From: JBBCJR01 sp037190805
Lineage (GTDB): Bacteria > Pseudomonadota > Alphaproteobacteria > Sphingomonadales > Sphingomonadaceae
Length of the DNA stretch: 64,000 nucleotides
Direction: 5' to 3'
Assembly (NCBI GenBank): GCA_037190805.1
Contig: JBBCJR010000004.1
Location: forward strand, 487,445 to 551,444
Shown here: positions 44,821 through 52,433 of the stretch, in pieces
Layout of the letters: every line of letters starts with the position of its first letter
Numbering within the stretch: position 1 is the first letter of the stretch
The notes under the pieces: model-generated
Told to the model about the DNA's origin: nothing
The model's input: only the letters and a program-made list of their open reading frames with translations
The model's database searches: none
Made by a program: the position numbers and the translations under genes

Positions 44821-46080
44821 CTATCCTTCCGGGCCAAGAAGGCGGTCCGCTTCCCGCGAAACACTCGCGATCAGGCCCTGAATGTAACCAAAAGCAAAGG
44901 CGTAGGAGCGCAGCTTCCTGGGATCGCCCGGATTATTCATCACATCTGGAACATGATCCGGAAGAAGCGAGCCGACCCAACCCGTGTCCCGCAGAACGCG
45001 GACACAGTCGGACATATCGACGTCACCTTCATCGATATAGGTTTCCATGAAATCGTTGCGCTTGCCACGAATATTCCGAAAATGAATCTGCGCCACCTTT
45101 CCGCGCTCGCAGAGGTTACGCAGCAGATTCAGATTTTCAGCATTGCCGTTCAGCGCGGCTCCCGCGACAGCAGTATCGTATGTAAATCCATTATGAACGT
45201 CATCGACAATTTTTTCATAGCGATACATCGCTTCCGCAAAGTCACCGGCGTTCCAATTGTCGACGCCCTTATACCCCAGGGGCAAGCCACCCGGATCATA
45301 AGGATGACAGGCGAGGCGAATATTATACTCGCGCGCCACCGGCACCACGCGTTTCAGGAATACCTCGATGCGTGACCAGTAGTCATCGTGCGATATCCGG
45401 CCGACGACGGTTTCCGGCAGGTCCTTATACCCCTCTTCCAGCTTGAACCCATGATAGGTCGAGCCGCCGCGGCCCGGCATGCTGCGGTTCCGCTGGATCG
45501 GGATCATCGTCCAGTGATAGCTGACCAACGTGACGCCGGCCTGGTTCGCCTTGCGGATATTGTCGCAGATCGTATCGAGATAGCGGTTGCGATCCGGCCC
45601 TGGTTCCATGGCGATGTAGGAGGAATCCATGCGGATCCCCTCGAGGACCATGTCGGCGGCGCGGCAATCGTCCTGCATTCCCTTCAACCGGTCGAGCGAC
45701 CAGGGGCCGTCCGGCTGAAGGAAGTCGCCGAACCTGGAATGCAGCGCATTTTCAGCCGCGGACACCTTGTCTCCGCCCTTGGCCGTGAGATAGCGGACAT
45801 TCATCCGGCGAAAATAATCGAGGCTTTCCCGCGAAGTCAGGTTGTCGGTGTCAACCTTGATCCAATAGTCACCACCGGCCCTGATGTTGTTGTTCCGCCT
45901 GACCGGAAGGTCAGATATCACCCTGAAAGGACGATCATCGATCGAAGACGTTCCAGTGCCCGCAAGCGCAGCACTACCGCCGATAGGCGCAGCTGCGACC
46001 GATCCGATCAATGCTTTTGCAAAGTCCCTACGGTGCACTTGTGGCGCCCTCCCTTCGTTTGCGCCATTCTGCGTTGGCAT
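44821..46080 (-). CDS. Tat-exported mannonate dehydratase (UxuA)-like TIM-barrel protein
   Basis: A 419-residue protein with a twin-arginine signal (HRRDFAKALIGSVAAAP, residues 16-32). The body resembles UxuA: VSYHWTMIPI, then LACHPYDP, HFRNIRGKRNDFMETYIDEG with DVDM, and LLPDHVPDV, which parallel the metal-binding Cys/His/Asp/His regions of mannonate dehydratase. Export of this family is unusual, and no hexuronate genes are nearby, so a different substrate is likely. It is the first gene of the minus-strand series and faces copy B of the duplicated bkd control region, 199 nt upstream. It could be a metal-dependent dehydratase or isomerase acting on the scavenged compound. Functional confidence is low. 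Confidence 0.72.
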   Translation of the reverse strand: MPTQNGANEGRAPQVHRRDFAKALIGSVAAAPIGGSAALAGTGTSSIDDRPFRVISDLPVRRNNNIRAGGDYWIKVDTDNLTSRESLDYFRRMNVRYLTAKGGDKVSAAENALHSRFGDFLQPDGPWSLDRLKGMQDDCRAADMVLEGIRMDSSYIAMEPGPDRNRYLDTICDNIRKANQAGVTLVSYHWTMIPIQRNRSMPGRGGSTYHGFKLEEGYKDLPETVVGRISHDDYWSRIEVFLKRVVPVAREYNIRLACHPYDPGGLPLGYKGVDNWNAGDFAEAMYRYEKIVDDVHNGFTYDTAVAGAALNGNAENLNLLRNLCERGKVAQIHFRNIRGKRNDFMETYIDEGDVDMSDCVRVLRDTGWVGSLLPDHVPDVMNNPGDPRKLRSYAFAFGYIQGLIASVSREADRLLGPEG

Positions 46081-46155
46081 GCGCCATTAACAAGGATGGC
46101 AACTTCTCAAATGCTCATAATTTTTTTTGAATACCCGCAGCATTCGATTTTCGGA

Positions 46156-46296
46156 TCAAGTTAATGCATTGATATAATGATATTTTTCATCGGGCGACTG
46201 TGGAGCAGCGCATTGACCGGAACCGCGCCGCGCCCCATCTAGGCACAAGCTCGACGGCGAATGAACGATCCGGGATATAGGGGCAGCCTTGTGCAT
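46156..46296 (-). CDS. 46-codon leader frame from duplicated bkdA1 start
   Basis: The duplicated bkdA1 ribosome-binding site GGTGAGG and ATG (46296) are intact. The first seven residues, MHKAAPI, match BkdA1 except the last, then the sequence diverges and stops at 46156. It ends 76 nt before the UxuA-like start. It may be a non-functional relic of the duplication or a leader peptide affecting the downstream genes; there is no independent evidence of function. Confidence 0.3.
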   Translation of the reverse strand: MHKAAPISRIVHSPSSLCLDGARRGSGQCAAPQSPDEKYHYINALT

Positions 46297-46435
46297 CTTC
46301 ATCCTCACCACTCGGAAAGAATGATACACTGCAGGATCTGGAATGATGTTCTTTTCTTACCCATGACTAACCGCCTAGAGGGATACCTGTTCCATATTTC
46401 GCGGCTCTGGAGGAAGAATGATCCTCGATCATTTC
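46279..46435. repeat. Copy B: inverted duplicate of the bkdR/bkdA1 control region
   Basis: The reverse complement of this segment matches 15963-16118 with about 15-16 mismatches and a single extra base near the bkdA1 ribosome-binding site. The match includes the ribosome-binding sites and start codons of both genes and stops about six codons into each. In this copy the bkdA1 side faces the minus-strand catabolic series and the bkdR side faces the LysR gene. Confidence 0.88.
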
Positions 46436-46504
46436 ATGGAGGGCATCGGGATCATCGATATTCGGCCCCCACTTCTCTCCTCGCCCTCTACGCGGCGGTC
46501 GTGA
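46418..46504 (+). CDS. 28-codon leader frame from duplicated bkdR start
   Basis: The bkdR ribosome-binding site GGAGGAAGA and start codon are conserved. The frame begins MILDHF (BkdR begins MILDDF), then diverges and stops at 46504, 10 nt before the LysR start codon. The close spacing would allow translational coupling to the LysR gene. It may equally be a relic. Confidence 0.35.
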   Translation: MILDHFMEGIGIIDIRPPLLSSPSTRRS

Positions 46505-46514
46505 AGGAACGCCG

Positions 46515-48362
46515 ATGATAGACCTGAGAGTGCTTGCGCATTTCCTGGCTGCTTGCGAGCATGAAAATCTCGGCTCGGCAGCACGAACCTTGAAGATCGC
46601 TCCGTCGACGCTGAGCGCCAGCCTCAAATCGCTCGAAACCCGCATCGGTATGCCGCTGTTTCGCAAGCAGAGCGGTGGGGTCGCTCCCCATCCCTCGGCG
46701 CACTGGCTCTATGGCGCGTCCATGTCGTTGCTGCTGCTGGAGGAATTCGCAAGGCGGCGTGTTGTCGCGCCGGGCGACGCCCCCGTGAGTCATTTGAAGA
46801 TCGACATCAAGCTTCATTTCGCGTTCGGAAATTTCCGGCGCGCCCTCAGTCATGCGATCGCCGAGACCACGGTCGCCGAGCCTTTGGTCTTCGTCGACCC
46901 ATGCTGGTCTACGGAGGGCACCGATTTCTTCGATCCGATGGCGACCGCCGCCCTCGATTTCGATGCGCACAGCCATATCGACATCGATACCGTGTCCCGT
47001 TCCGCACGGCCGGATGAAGGCGAAGTGACGCTTCTGGAAACCCCGTGGATTCTTGTCCGGCGGTCCTCGAGGCCAACGGAAACGCTGCCGCCGCCGGTCT
47101 TTACGTCGCCGGACACCTTCGTCCTTCCCGATCTGCCCGATGCGCTGATCAACCAGATCACGGCATGGGCCGAGCAATCCGGGCATGTCCTGCGATATCT
47201 GGACACGCCGCTTCGCGACTGGCCTCGAATTCTGGACGAGCAGCCGAATGCCAAGATCCTTCTGCCAGCCAGTGCGATCGGAACGCGCCTCGGTGTTTCC
47301 CGGATCGACGCGACGCTGCTCGATCCGCCGATCGCTTCGGCCATTATCGGCAAAGGCGACGGAACGCCGCTGGCCGACCGCTTTCTTGAGCGGCTCCAGG
47401 CCAAATTAGGCTGCAAGGACGCTTCGCCCGTCTTCTCGCCCGTGCTGACCGGCGGGCGAATTCACTATTTCAATCTGGTTCACGAGCTGCTCAGCGTTTC
47501 CGCAGCAGCACGCGCCGCCAATGTCGCCCAGCCCGCCTTAAGCCAGCAATTGCGCAAGCTCGAACAGTCGATCGGCGTCTCGTTGTTCGATCGCAGCACA
47601 CTGGGCGTGGCCCGCACGTCCCAGAGCGACCGGTTCGCCCTCGCGACCACGTTTCTGGCGCGCCGGCTGAGGGAGGTGGAACAAGGCGGGCATCTGGCCG
47701 CGCTCACGGAAGGCGGGCGCCTCGTATTCGGGGTCATGCCGTCCGTCAGCCAGAACGGCTACCTGATAAAGAAGGTGACGGACGCGGTCATGGAACTGCG
47801 CGAACGGCATCCCAAAATGCGCCTTACCGTGCGCGAAGGGCCCAACAGCGTGCTCAAAGGGGCGGTACAACGCGGAGAGATCGGGCTCGCGATCGTCGAA
47901 GCGGTCACACCCCAGATGCCCCGTCTCATCCTCAACACCGCTGAGGATCTGGCGGTCATTACCGACGCCCGTCACCGCCTGCTTCCCGACGGCCCGGTGC
48001 GACTGGCCGATCTGGCCGATGTGCCTATGGCCTTGCCGACGACGTTGTTCGGGCTTCGCCAGCTGATCGACGGCACCGCGCGCGCGGCCGGGATCGAATT
48101 GAAGCTGCTGCACGAAATCGACGCTCTTTCCATGCTGGTCGCGCTGCTCGCCCGGGAGCGCATCGCGACCATCCTGCCACCGTCCGCATTGCAGCAGGAG
48201 CTTCGGGAAGGAAAACTAACCCAGCATCCCATCATCGAGCCGGTGATCAGCCGCAAGGTCTTCGTCATTCACTCGGGAAATCGCGCCCTGGCGCCGATCG
48301 AGCGGGATCTGGTGATGCTGCTGCGCAATCATCTGGCCAATGATCGGCGGCCTGCTTCCTAA
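46515..48362 (+). CDS. Tandem LysR-type regulator (two HTH domains in one chain)
   Basis: A 615-residue protein, twice the usual LysR length. Residues 1-60 form a first LysR helix-turn-helix (LAHFLAACEHENLGSAARTL, then STLSASLKSLETRIGMPLF). About 250 residues of a poorly conserved effector-like region follow. A second, more canonical LysR helix-turn-helix spans residues 317-375 (LLSVSAAARAANVAQPALSQ, then QLRKLEQSIGVSLFDRS), with a full substrate-binding domain to the end. AAGGA precedes the ATG. It is divergent from the catabolic series and upstream of the PQQ dehydrogenase, so it may control either. A fused tandem is rare; it might bind DNA as an intramolecular pair or as a dimer of four headpieces. 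Confidence 0.88.
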   Translation: MIDLRVLAHFLAACEHENLGSAARTLKIAPSTLSASLKSLETRIGMPLFRKQSGGVAPHPSAHWLYGASMSLLLLEEFARRRVVAPGDAPVSHLKIDIKLHFAFGNFRRALSHAIAETTVAEPLVFVDPCWSTEGTDFFDPMATAALDFDAHSHIDIDTVSRSARPDEGEVTLLETPWILVRRSSRPTETLPPPVFTSPDTFVLPDLPDALINQITAWAEQSGHVLRYLDTPLRDWPRILDEQPNAKILLPASAIGTRLGVSRIDATLLDPPIASAIIGKGDGTPLADRFLERLQAKLGCKDASPVFSPVLTGGRIHYFNLVHELLSVSAAARAANVAQPALSQQLRKLEQSIGVSLFDRSTLGVARTSQSDRFALATTFLARRLREVEQGGHLAALTEGGRLVFGVMPSVSQNGYLIKKVTDAVMELRERHPKMRLTVREGPNSVLKGAVQRGEIGLAIVEAVTPQMPRLILNTAEDLAVITDARHRLLPDGPVRLADLADVPMALPTTLFGLRQLIDGTARAAGIELKLLHEIDALSMLVALLARERIATILPPSALQQELREGKLTQHPIIEPVISRKVFVIHSGNRALAPIERDLVMLLRNHLANDRRPAS

Positions 48363-48457
48363 TCCCCCGATCCCATAGCAAGCGGACCGGATGCAGGCTT
48401 GTAGCGATACGGCGAATCCATGATAAATAGCCTCCAATAACAGAGGGGTATGGGGGC

Positions 48458-50446
48458 ATGAAAAATCTGCGCGGCTGCATGCTTGCGGCGTTGTTGATAT
48501 CCACAACGGGCGTTCCGGCATGGGCGGCCGAAGCTCGGAATGAATGGTCCTATTTCGGCGGCAGCAAGCGGTTCGACCGTTATTCGCCGCTGGCGCAGAT
48601 CGACAAGAGCAACGCCGGGCGGCTGCAGACGCTGTGGACGCGGCCGGGTCTCGACAAGTCGATCAAGGATGCGTTTCCCGACATCATGCCGTCCAACTAT
48701 CTGCGCGGCACGCCGATCCTGGTTGATGGCGTGCTCTACGCCCCGAACGCGGTCGGGCTGGTCGAGGCGTTCGATGCCGCGACTGGCGCCACCAAGTGGG
48801 TGCAGCGCCCCTTCGCCGAAACGCTCAAGGAAGCCTCGGGCCAGAGCATTCGGACCGTCGATTATTGGAAGAGCGGCAATGACGCCCGCATCATCGCGGT
48901 GCGCGGCGAATATCTCTATGCCCTGAACCCCAAGGATGGCGTCCCCATCGCCAGCTTCGGCGACGGCGGCCGCATCTCACTCAATCGGCGCACGCCCGAC
49001 GAAGCGGCATTTTTCGGCTTCAACGGTCCGATCATCGTCGGCGACGTCATCGTCATCGGCGGTGAAGGTGGCGGCAAGGCGGGCGGCGGCTATGCCGACG
49101 GCGGCGATACCAAGGAAGCGCGTCCCGAGGATATCCGCGGCTATGACGTGCGCACCGGCCGGGAGCTGTGGGCCTTTCATATCCTGCCGCGTCCGGGTGA
49201 GCCGGGCTATGACAGCTGGACGCCCGAGGCGGCGAGCTATTCCGGCAATATGGGCGCCTGGGCGCCGCTGGCCGCCGACGAGACCCTGGGCATCGTCTAT
49301 GTTCCGCTCAGCGCGCCGACCAACCCCTTCTATGGCGGGCATCGCCCCGGCAACAACCTCTACGGCAACAGCCTCGTCGCGCTCGATGCCAAGACAGGCA
49401 AGCTGATCTGGCATTTCCAGATGGTCCATCACGACGTCTGGGACATGGACAACGCCTCACCCCCGACGCTGGCCGACCTCAAGGTCGACGGCAAGCTGAT
49501 CCCGGCCGTCATCCAGCCGAACAAGAACGGCTTCCTGTTCGTGTTCGACCGCCGCAACGGCAAGCCGGTATGGCCGATCGAGGAACGGCCGGTGCCGCAA
49601 TCGACGATCCCCGGCGAGCAGTTGTCGCCGACCCAGCCCTTCCCCACCAAGCCCCCGGCGTTCGACCGCCAGGGCATCACGGAAGATGATCTGGTCGATT
49701 ACACGCCGGAACTGAAGGCGAAGGCGAAGGCGTTCGTGTCCCAGTTCCATCATGGTCCGCTGTTCACGCCGCCCTCGATCGACGAAAGCGCGACGGGCGG
49801 CAAGAAGGGTACCCTGGCCATGCCGGGTGTGTGGGGTGCGGGCAACTGGAACACCGGCGCCTTCGACCCGGAAACCGGCCGCTATTACGCGGTATCGACC
49901 TCGGTCCCCAGCATCTACGCGCTGAGCAAGCTGACCGATCCGAAGGCGACGATCGCCTATGGCTTCGATTCTTCTGCCGGCGGCATCGCTTCACGCCCAC
50001 CGTCCTATATGACCGCCTACGGTCCCGGCCCGGACGGCCTGCCGCTGCTCAAGGGGCCATATGGCCGCATCACCGCCTACGACATGCACCGGGGCGACAA
50101 GCTGTGGACGGTGGCCAATGGCGATGGACCCCGCGACCTGCCCGGCTTCAAGGAACTGAACCTGCCACCGCAGGGCAATATCGGCCGGCCAGTGGCACTG
50201 GTCACGAAGTCGCTGTTGTTTTTGGGGGATGCATCCGACGCCGTGATGGGACGCGCCGGCATCGGCGGCGCGGCGACGTTTCGCGCCTATGACAAGGACA
50301 CCGGAGCCGCGATCGCAGCTATCCCGCTGCCGGCCGGCACCACGGGCGGACCCATCACCTATATGGCCGGCGGGCGCCAGATCATCCTCGTGCCCTTTGG
50401 TGGCAGCGATGCCGGCTCGGGGTGGATGGCCTTGGGCGTGAAATAA
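48458..50446 (+). CDS. Periplasmic PQQ-dependent dehydrogenase
   Basis: A 662-residue quinoprotein with a signal peptide (LAALLISTTGVPAWAA). Eight-bladed propeller features include NEWSYFGGSKRFDRYSPLAQ, the WxxD-like repeats LWAFHILPRP and LIWHFQMVHHDVWDMDNAS, and IPAVIQPNKNGFLFVFDRRN. The HHDVWDMDNAS block is typical of PQQ-dependent glucose/alcohol dehydrogenases. No CxxCH haem site is present, so electrons would go to a separate cytochrome or quinone. Oxidation of an alcohol or aldehyde in the periplasm is expected; the substrate is unknown. It follows the tandem LysR gene by 95 nt and is followed by an exported amidohydrolase, perhaps as one transcription unit. Confidence 0.9.
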   Translation: MKNLRGCMLAALLISTTGVPAWAAEARNEWSYFGGSKRFDRYSPLAQIDKSNAGRLQTLWTRPGLDKSIKDAFPDIMPSNYLRGTPILVDGVLYAPNAVGLVEAFDAATGATKWVQRPFAETLKEASGQSIRTVDYWKSGNDARIIAVRGEYLYALNPKDGVPIASFGDGGRISLNRRTPDEAAFFGFNGPIIVGDVIVIGGEGGGKAGGGYADGGDTKEARPEDIRGYDVRTGRELWAFHILPRPGEPGYDSWTPEAASYSGNMGAWAPLAADETLGIVYVPLSAPTNPFYGGHRPGNNLYGNSLVALDAKTGKLIWHFQMVHHDVWDMDNASPPTLADLKVDGKLIPAVIQPNKNGFLFVFDRRNGKPVWPIEERPVPQSTIPGEQLSPTQPFPTKPPAFDRQGITEDDLVDYTPELKAKAKAFVSQFHHGPLFTPPSIDESATGGKKGTLAMPGVWGAGNWNTGAFDPETGRYYAVSTSVPSIYALSKLTDPKATIAYGFDSSAGGIASRPPSYMTAYGPGPDGLPLLKGPYGRITAYDMHRGDKLWTVANGDGPRDLPGFKELNLPPQGNIGRPVALVTKSLLFLGDASDAVMGRAGIGGAATFRAYDKDTGAAIAAIPLPAGTTGGPITYMAGGRQIILVPFGGSDAGSGWMALGVK

Positions 50447-50554
50447 CCGGACGGCGGTTGACATACCTGCCGCCGGGGGGTGTTCTTACCTCAAACAATC
50501 GGCCCGGACCGGGAATGCGTTTCCGGTCAGGGTCAATCAAGGGGAGGAACGCCG

Positions 50555-52411
50555 ATGACCTGGACCGCGCCGCACCGCCGCCGATTGATGATGACCGCCC
50601 TTCTGTCGGCTGCGGGCCTGTTTGCCCTTCCGGCCCCCGCGCAGGAGCGGCTCGGCGTGCCCGACATCATCTATCAGAACGGCAAGATCTATACCGGCAA
50701 GCCGGGTAGTTTCGTCCAGGCCGTGGCGGTGAAGGACGGGCGCGTGCTGGCGACCGGCTCCGCCGCGCAGATGAAAGCACTTGCGGGCGCGCAGACGCGC
50801 ATCGCGGACCTGGGCGGCAAGACCGCGATTCCCGGCCTTTACGACAACCACGTCCACGTCAACGCGACCGAACGGCGTGACTCAGGCACGCAGGTGCCGG
50901 ACCTGAACGGCATCAAGAACCTCGCCGATCTTCAGGCGATCCTGAAGGCTCATGCCGCCACCGTGCCCAAGGGAACCTGGATCCGGTCCACCGTTCCGCA
51001 CGGCACCGGCGATGTCGAGCCGTTCCCGGAAGGGTCTATCCCTACCCGCTGGCAGCTGGACGAGGCGACACCCGATCATCCCGTGGCGCTCGTCCGGGGG
51101 GCTCACATCCTGATGACCAATTCCAAGGCGCTGGAGATCGCCGGCATCACCCGCGATACGCCGCAGCCGCCGGGCGGTGTCATCGAGCGCGCCGAAAATG
51201 GCGACCCCAACGGCATCATGCGCGAGACGCCGGCCCGGCGCATCATCACCGCCCATTATCCCCCCGATCCGCCGCTGAGCGACGATCAGGGATTAGCTAA
51301 TCTACGGAACCGGCTGAACGAGCAATTGGCGCTTGGCGTCACCAGCCTCAACATCGCCGGCATGCGGCCGGGTGACGACCTGCGGCTGATGCAGACACTG
51401 TATGAAAAGGAAGGCGCCAAGCTGCCGCGTGCCACCATCCAGCTTCGCGTAAGCCCCGGCTACGATGCCTTCGACGACGCCGAGGAAGGCGTCAAGGCGA
51501 CCATCGCCGAGATCGAGGCGCTGTCCTTCCGCACCGGCTACGGCAACGACCGGGTAAAGCTGGGCGCGATCAAGATGAGCGTCGACGGCGGCATGGGCGG
51601 CCAGGCATCCTGGCTGGTCGACGAATATCGGACGCGGCCCGGATATCATGGTGTGGTTCGCATCCCGCCGGATGCGCTCTACCGCGTCGCCAAGCGCGCG
51701 CACGAACTGGGATGGCAGCTGGGCATTCACGCGATCGGCGATCAGGGTATCATCCGCACCGTCGAGGTGATGGACCGGATCGTGAAGGAAAGCCCCCGCC
51801 CCGACGCGCGCCACTATCTGCATCACATCACGGTCAAGCCGCCGGCCGAGATTCTCGCCAAGATCAAGGAGAATGGCTTCATCGCCGCGATGCAGCCCAA
51901 TTTCACCCACACGATGGCATCATTCTACAACATGGCGCTGTCACCGGCGAAGGCGCAGACCAACAATCCGCAGCAGACGTTCATCAAGCTGGGCGTGCCG
52001 ATGTCGCTGGGCACCGACAGCCTGCCGGATGGCCCCCTGGTGGCGATCTATGGCGCTGTCACCCGTCGGGGAACCGACGGCAAGGTCTATGGTCCGGAAG
52101 AGCGCCTCACGCTCGATCAGGCGATCTACAATGCGACGATGGGCAGCGCGTTCATGACGTTCGACGAGGATAACCGGGGATCCCTGGAGCCTGGCAAGTT
52201 CGCCGACATCACGGTCCTGGACCGCGACATCTTCACCATTCCGGTCGAGGACATCCGCACGCTGACGGTCGCCCAGACCATCATCAACGGGGAGGTCGCC
52301 TGGCAGAGCGATGGCAAGCCGCGACCCGCATCCCACGCCTCGATCGACGAGCGCTGCCATATCGAGAATATCGAGGTTCATTGCCATTCCGGCGAGGACG
52401 GGCTGTGGTAA
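50555..52411 (+). CDS. Exported YtcJ-like amidohydrolase
   Basis: A 618-residue amidohydrolase of the amidohydrolase-3/YtcJ group. The ATG at 50555 has a GGGGAGG ribosome-binding site and is followed by a signal peptide (MMTALLSAAGLFALPAPAQ). The metal motif YDNHVHVNAT lies near residue 92. Later segments IKMSVDGGMGGQ, GIHAIGDQGI, LHHITVKPP and GTDSLPDGPL carry the remaining expected His/Asp ligands. Family members hydrolyse N-acyl or amide bonds, and many are uncharacterised. Exported and next to a PQQ dehydrogenase, it probably acts on the same periplasmic substrate. It converges with hemN, ending 22 nt away. Confidence 0.86.
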   Translation: MTWTAPHRRRLMMTALLSAAGLFALPAPAQERLGVPDIIYQNGKIYTGKPGSFVQAVAVKDGRVLATGSAAQMKALAGAQTRIADLGGKTAIPGLYDNHVHVNATERRDSGTQVPDLNGIKNLADLQAILKAHAATVPKGTWIRSTVPHGTGDVEPFPEGSIPTRWQLDEATPDHPVALVRGAHILMTNSKALEIAGITRDTPQPPGGVIERAENGDPNGIMRETPARRIITAHYPPDPPLSDDQGLANLRNRLNEQLALGVTSLNIAGMRPGDDLRLMQTLYEKEGAKLPRATIQLRVSPGYDAFDDAEEGVKATIAEIEALSFRTGYGNDRVKLGAIKMSVDGGMGGQASWLVDEYRTRPGYHGVVRIPPDALYRVAKRAHELGWQLGIHAIGDQGIIRTVEVMDRIVKESPRPDARHYLHHITVKPPAEILAKIKENGFIAAMQPNFTHTMASFYNMALSPAKAQTNNPQQTFIKLGVPMSLGTDSLPDGPLVAIYGAVTRRGTDGKVYGPEERLTLDQAIYNATMGSAFMTFDEDNRGSLEPGKFADITVLDRDIFTIPVEDIRTLTVAQTIINGEVAWQSDGKPRPASHASIDERCHIENIEVHCHSGEDGLW

Positions 52412-52433
52412 GCCAGCCGCCAGCCCCGCTGGT

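Larger units (their letters stand above)
46081..46514. promoter_or_regulatory. Divergent intergenic region carrying copy B of the bkd control segment
   Basis: These 434 bp separate the minus-strand catabolic series from the tandem LysR gene. The centre (46279-46435) is a duplicate of the bkdR/bkdA1 control region, and two short leader frames begin at the duplicated start codons. The left part (46090-46260) is AT-rich near 46110-46190 and has no other recognised gene. Confidence 0.6.
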
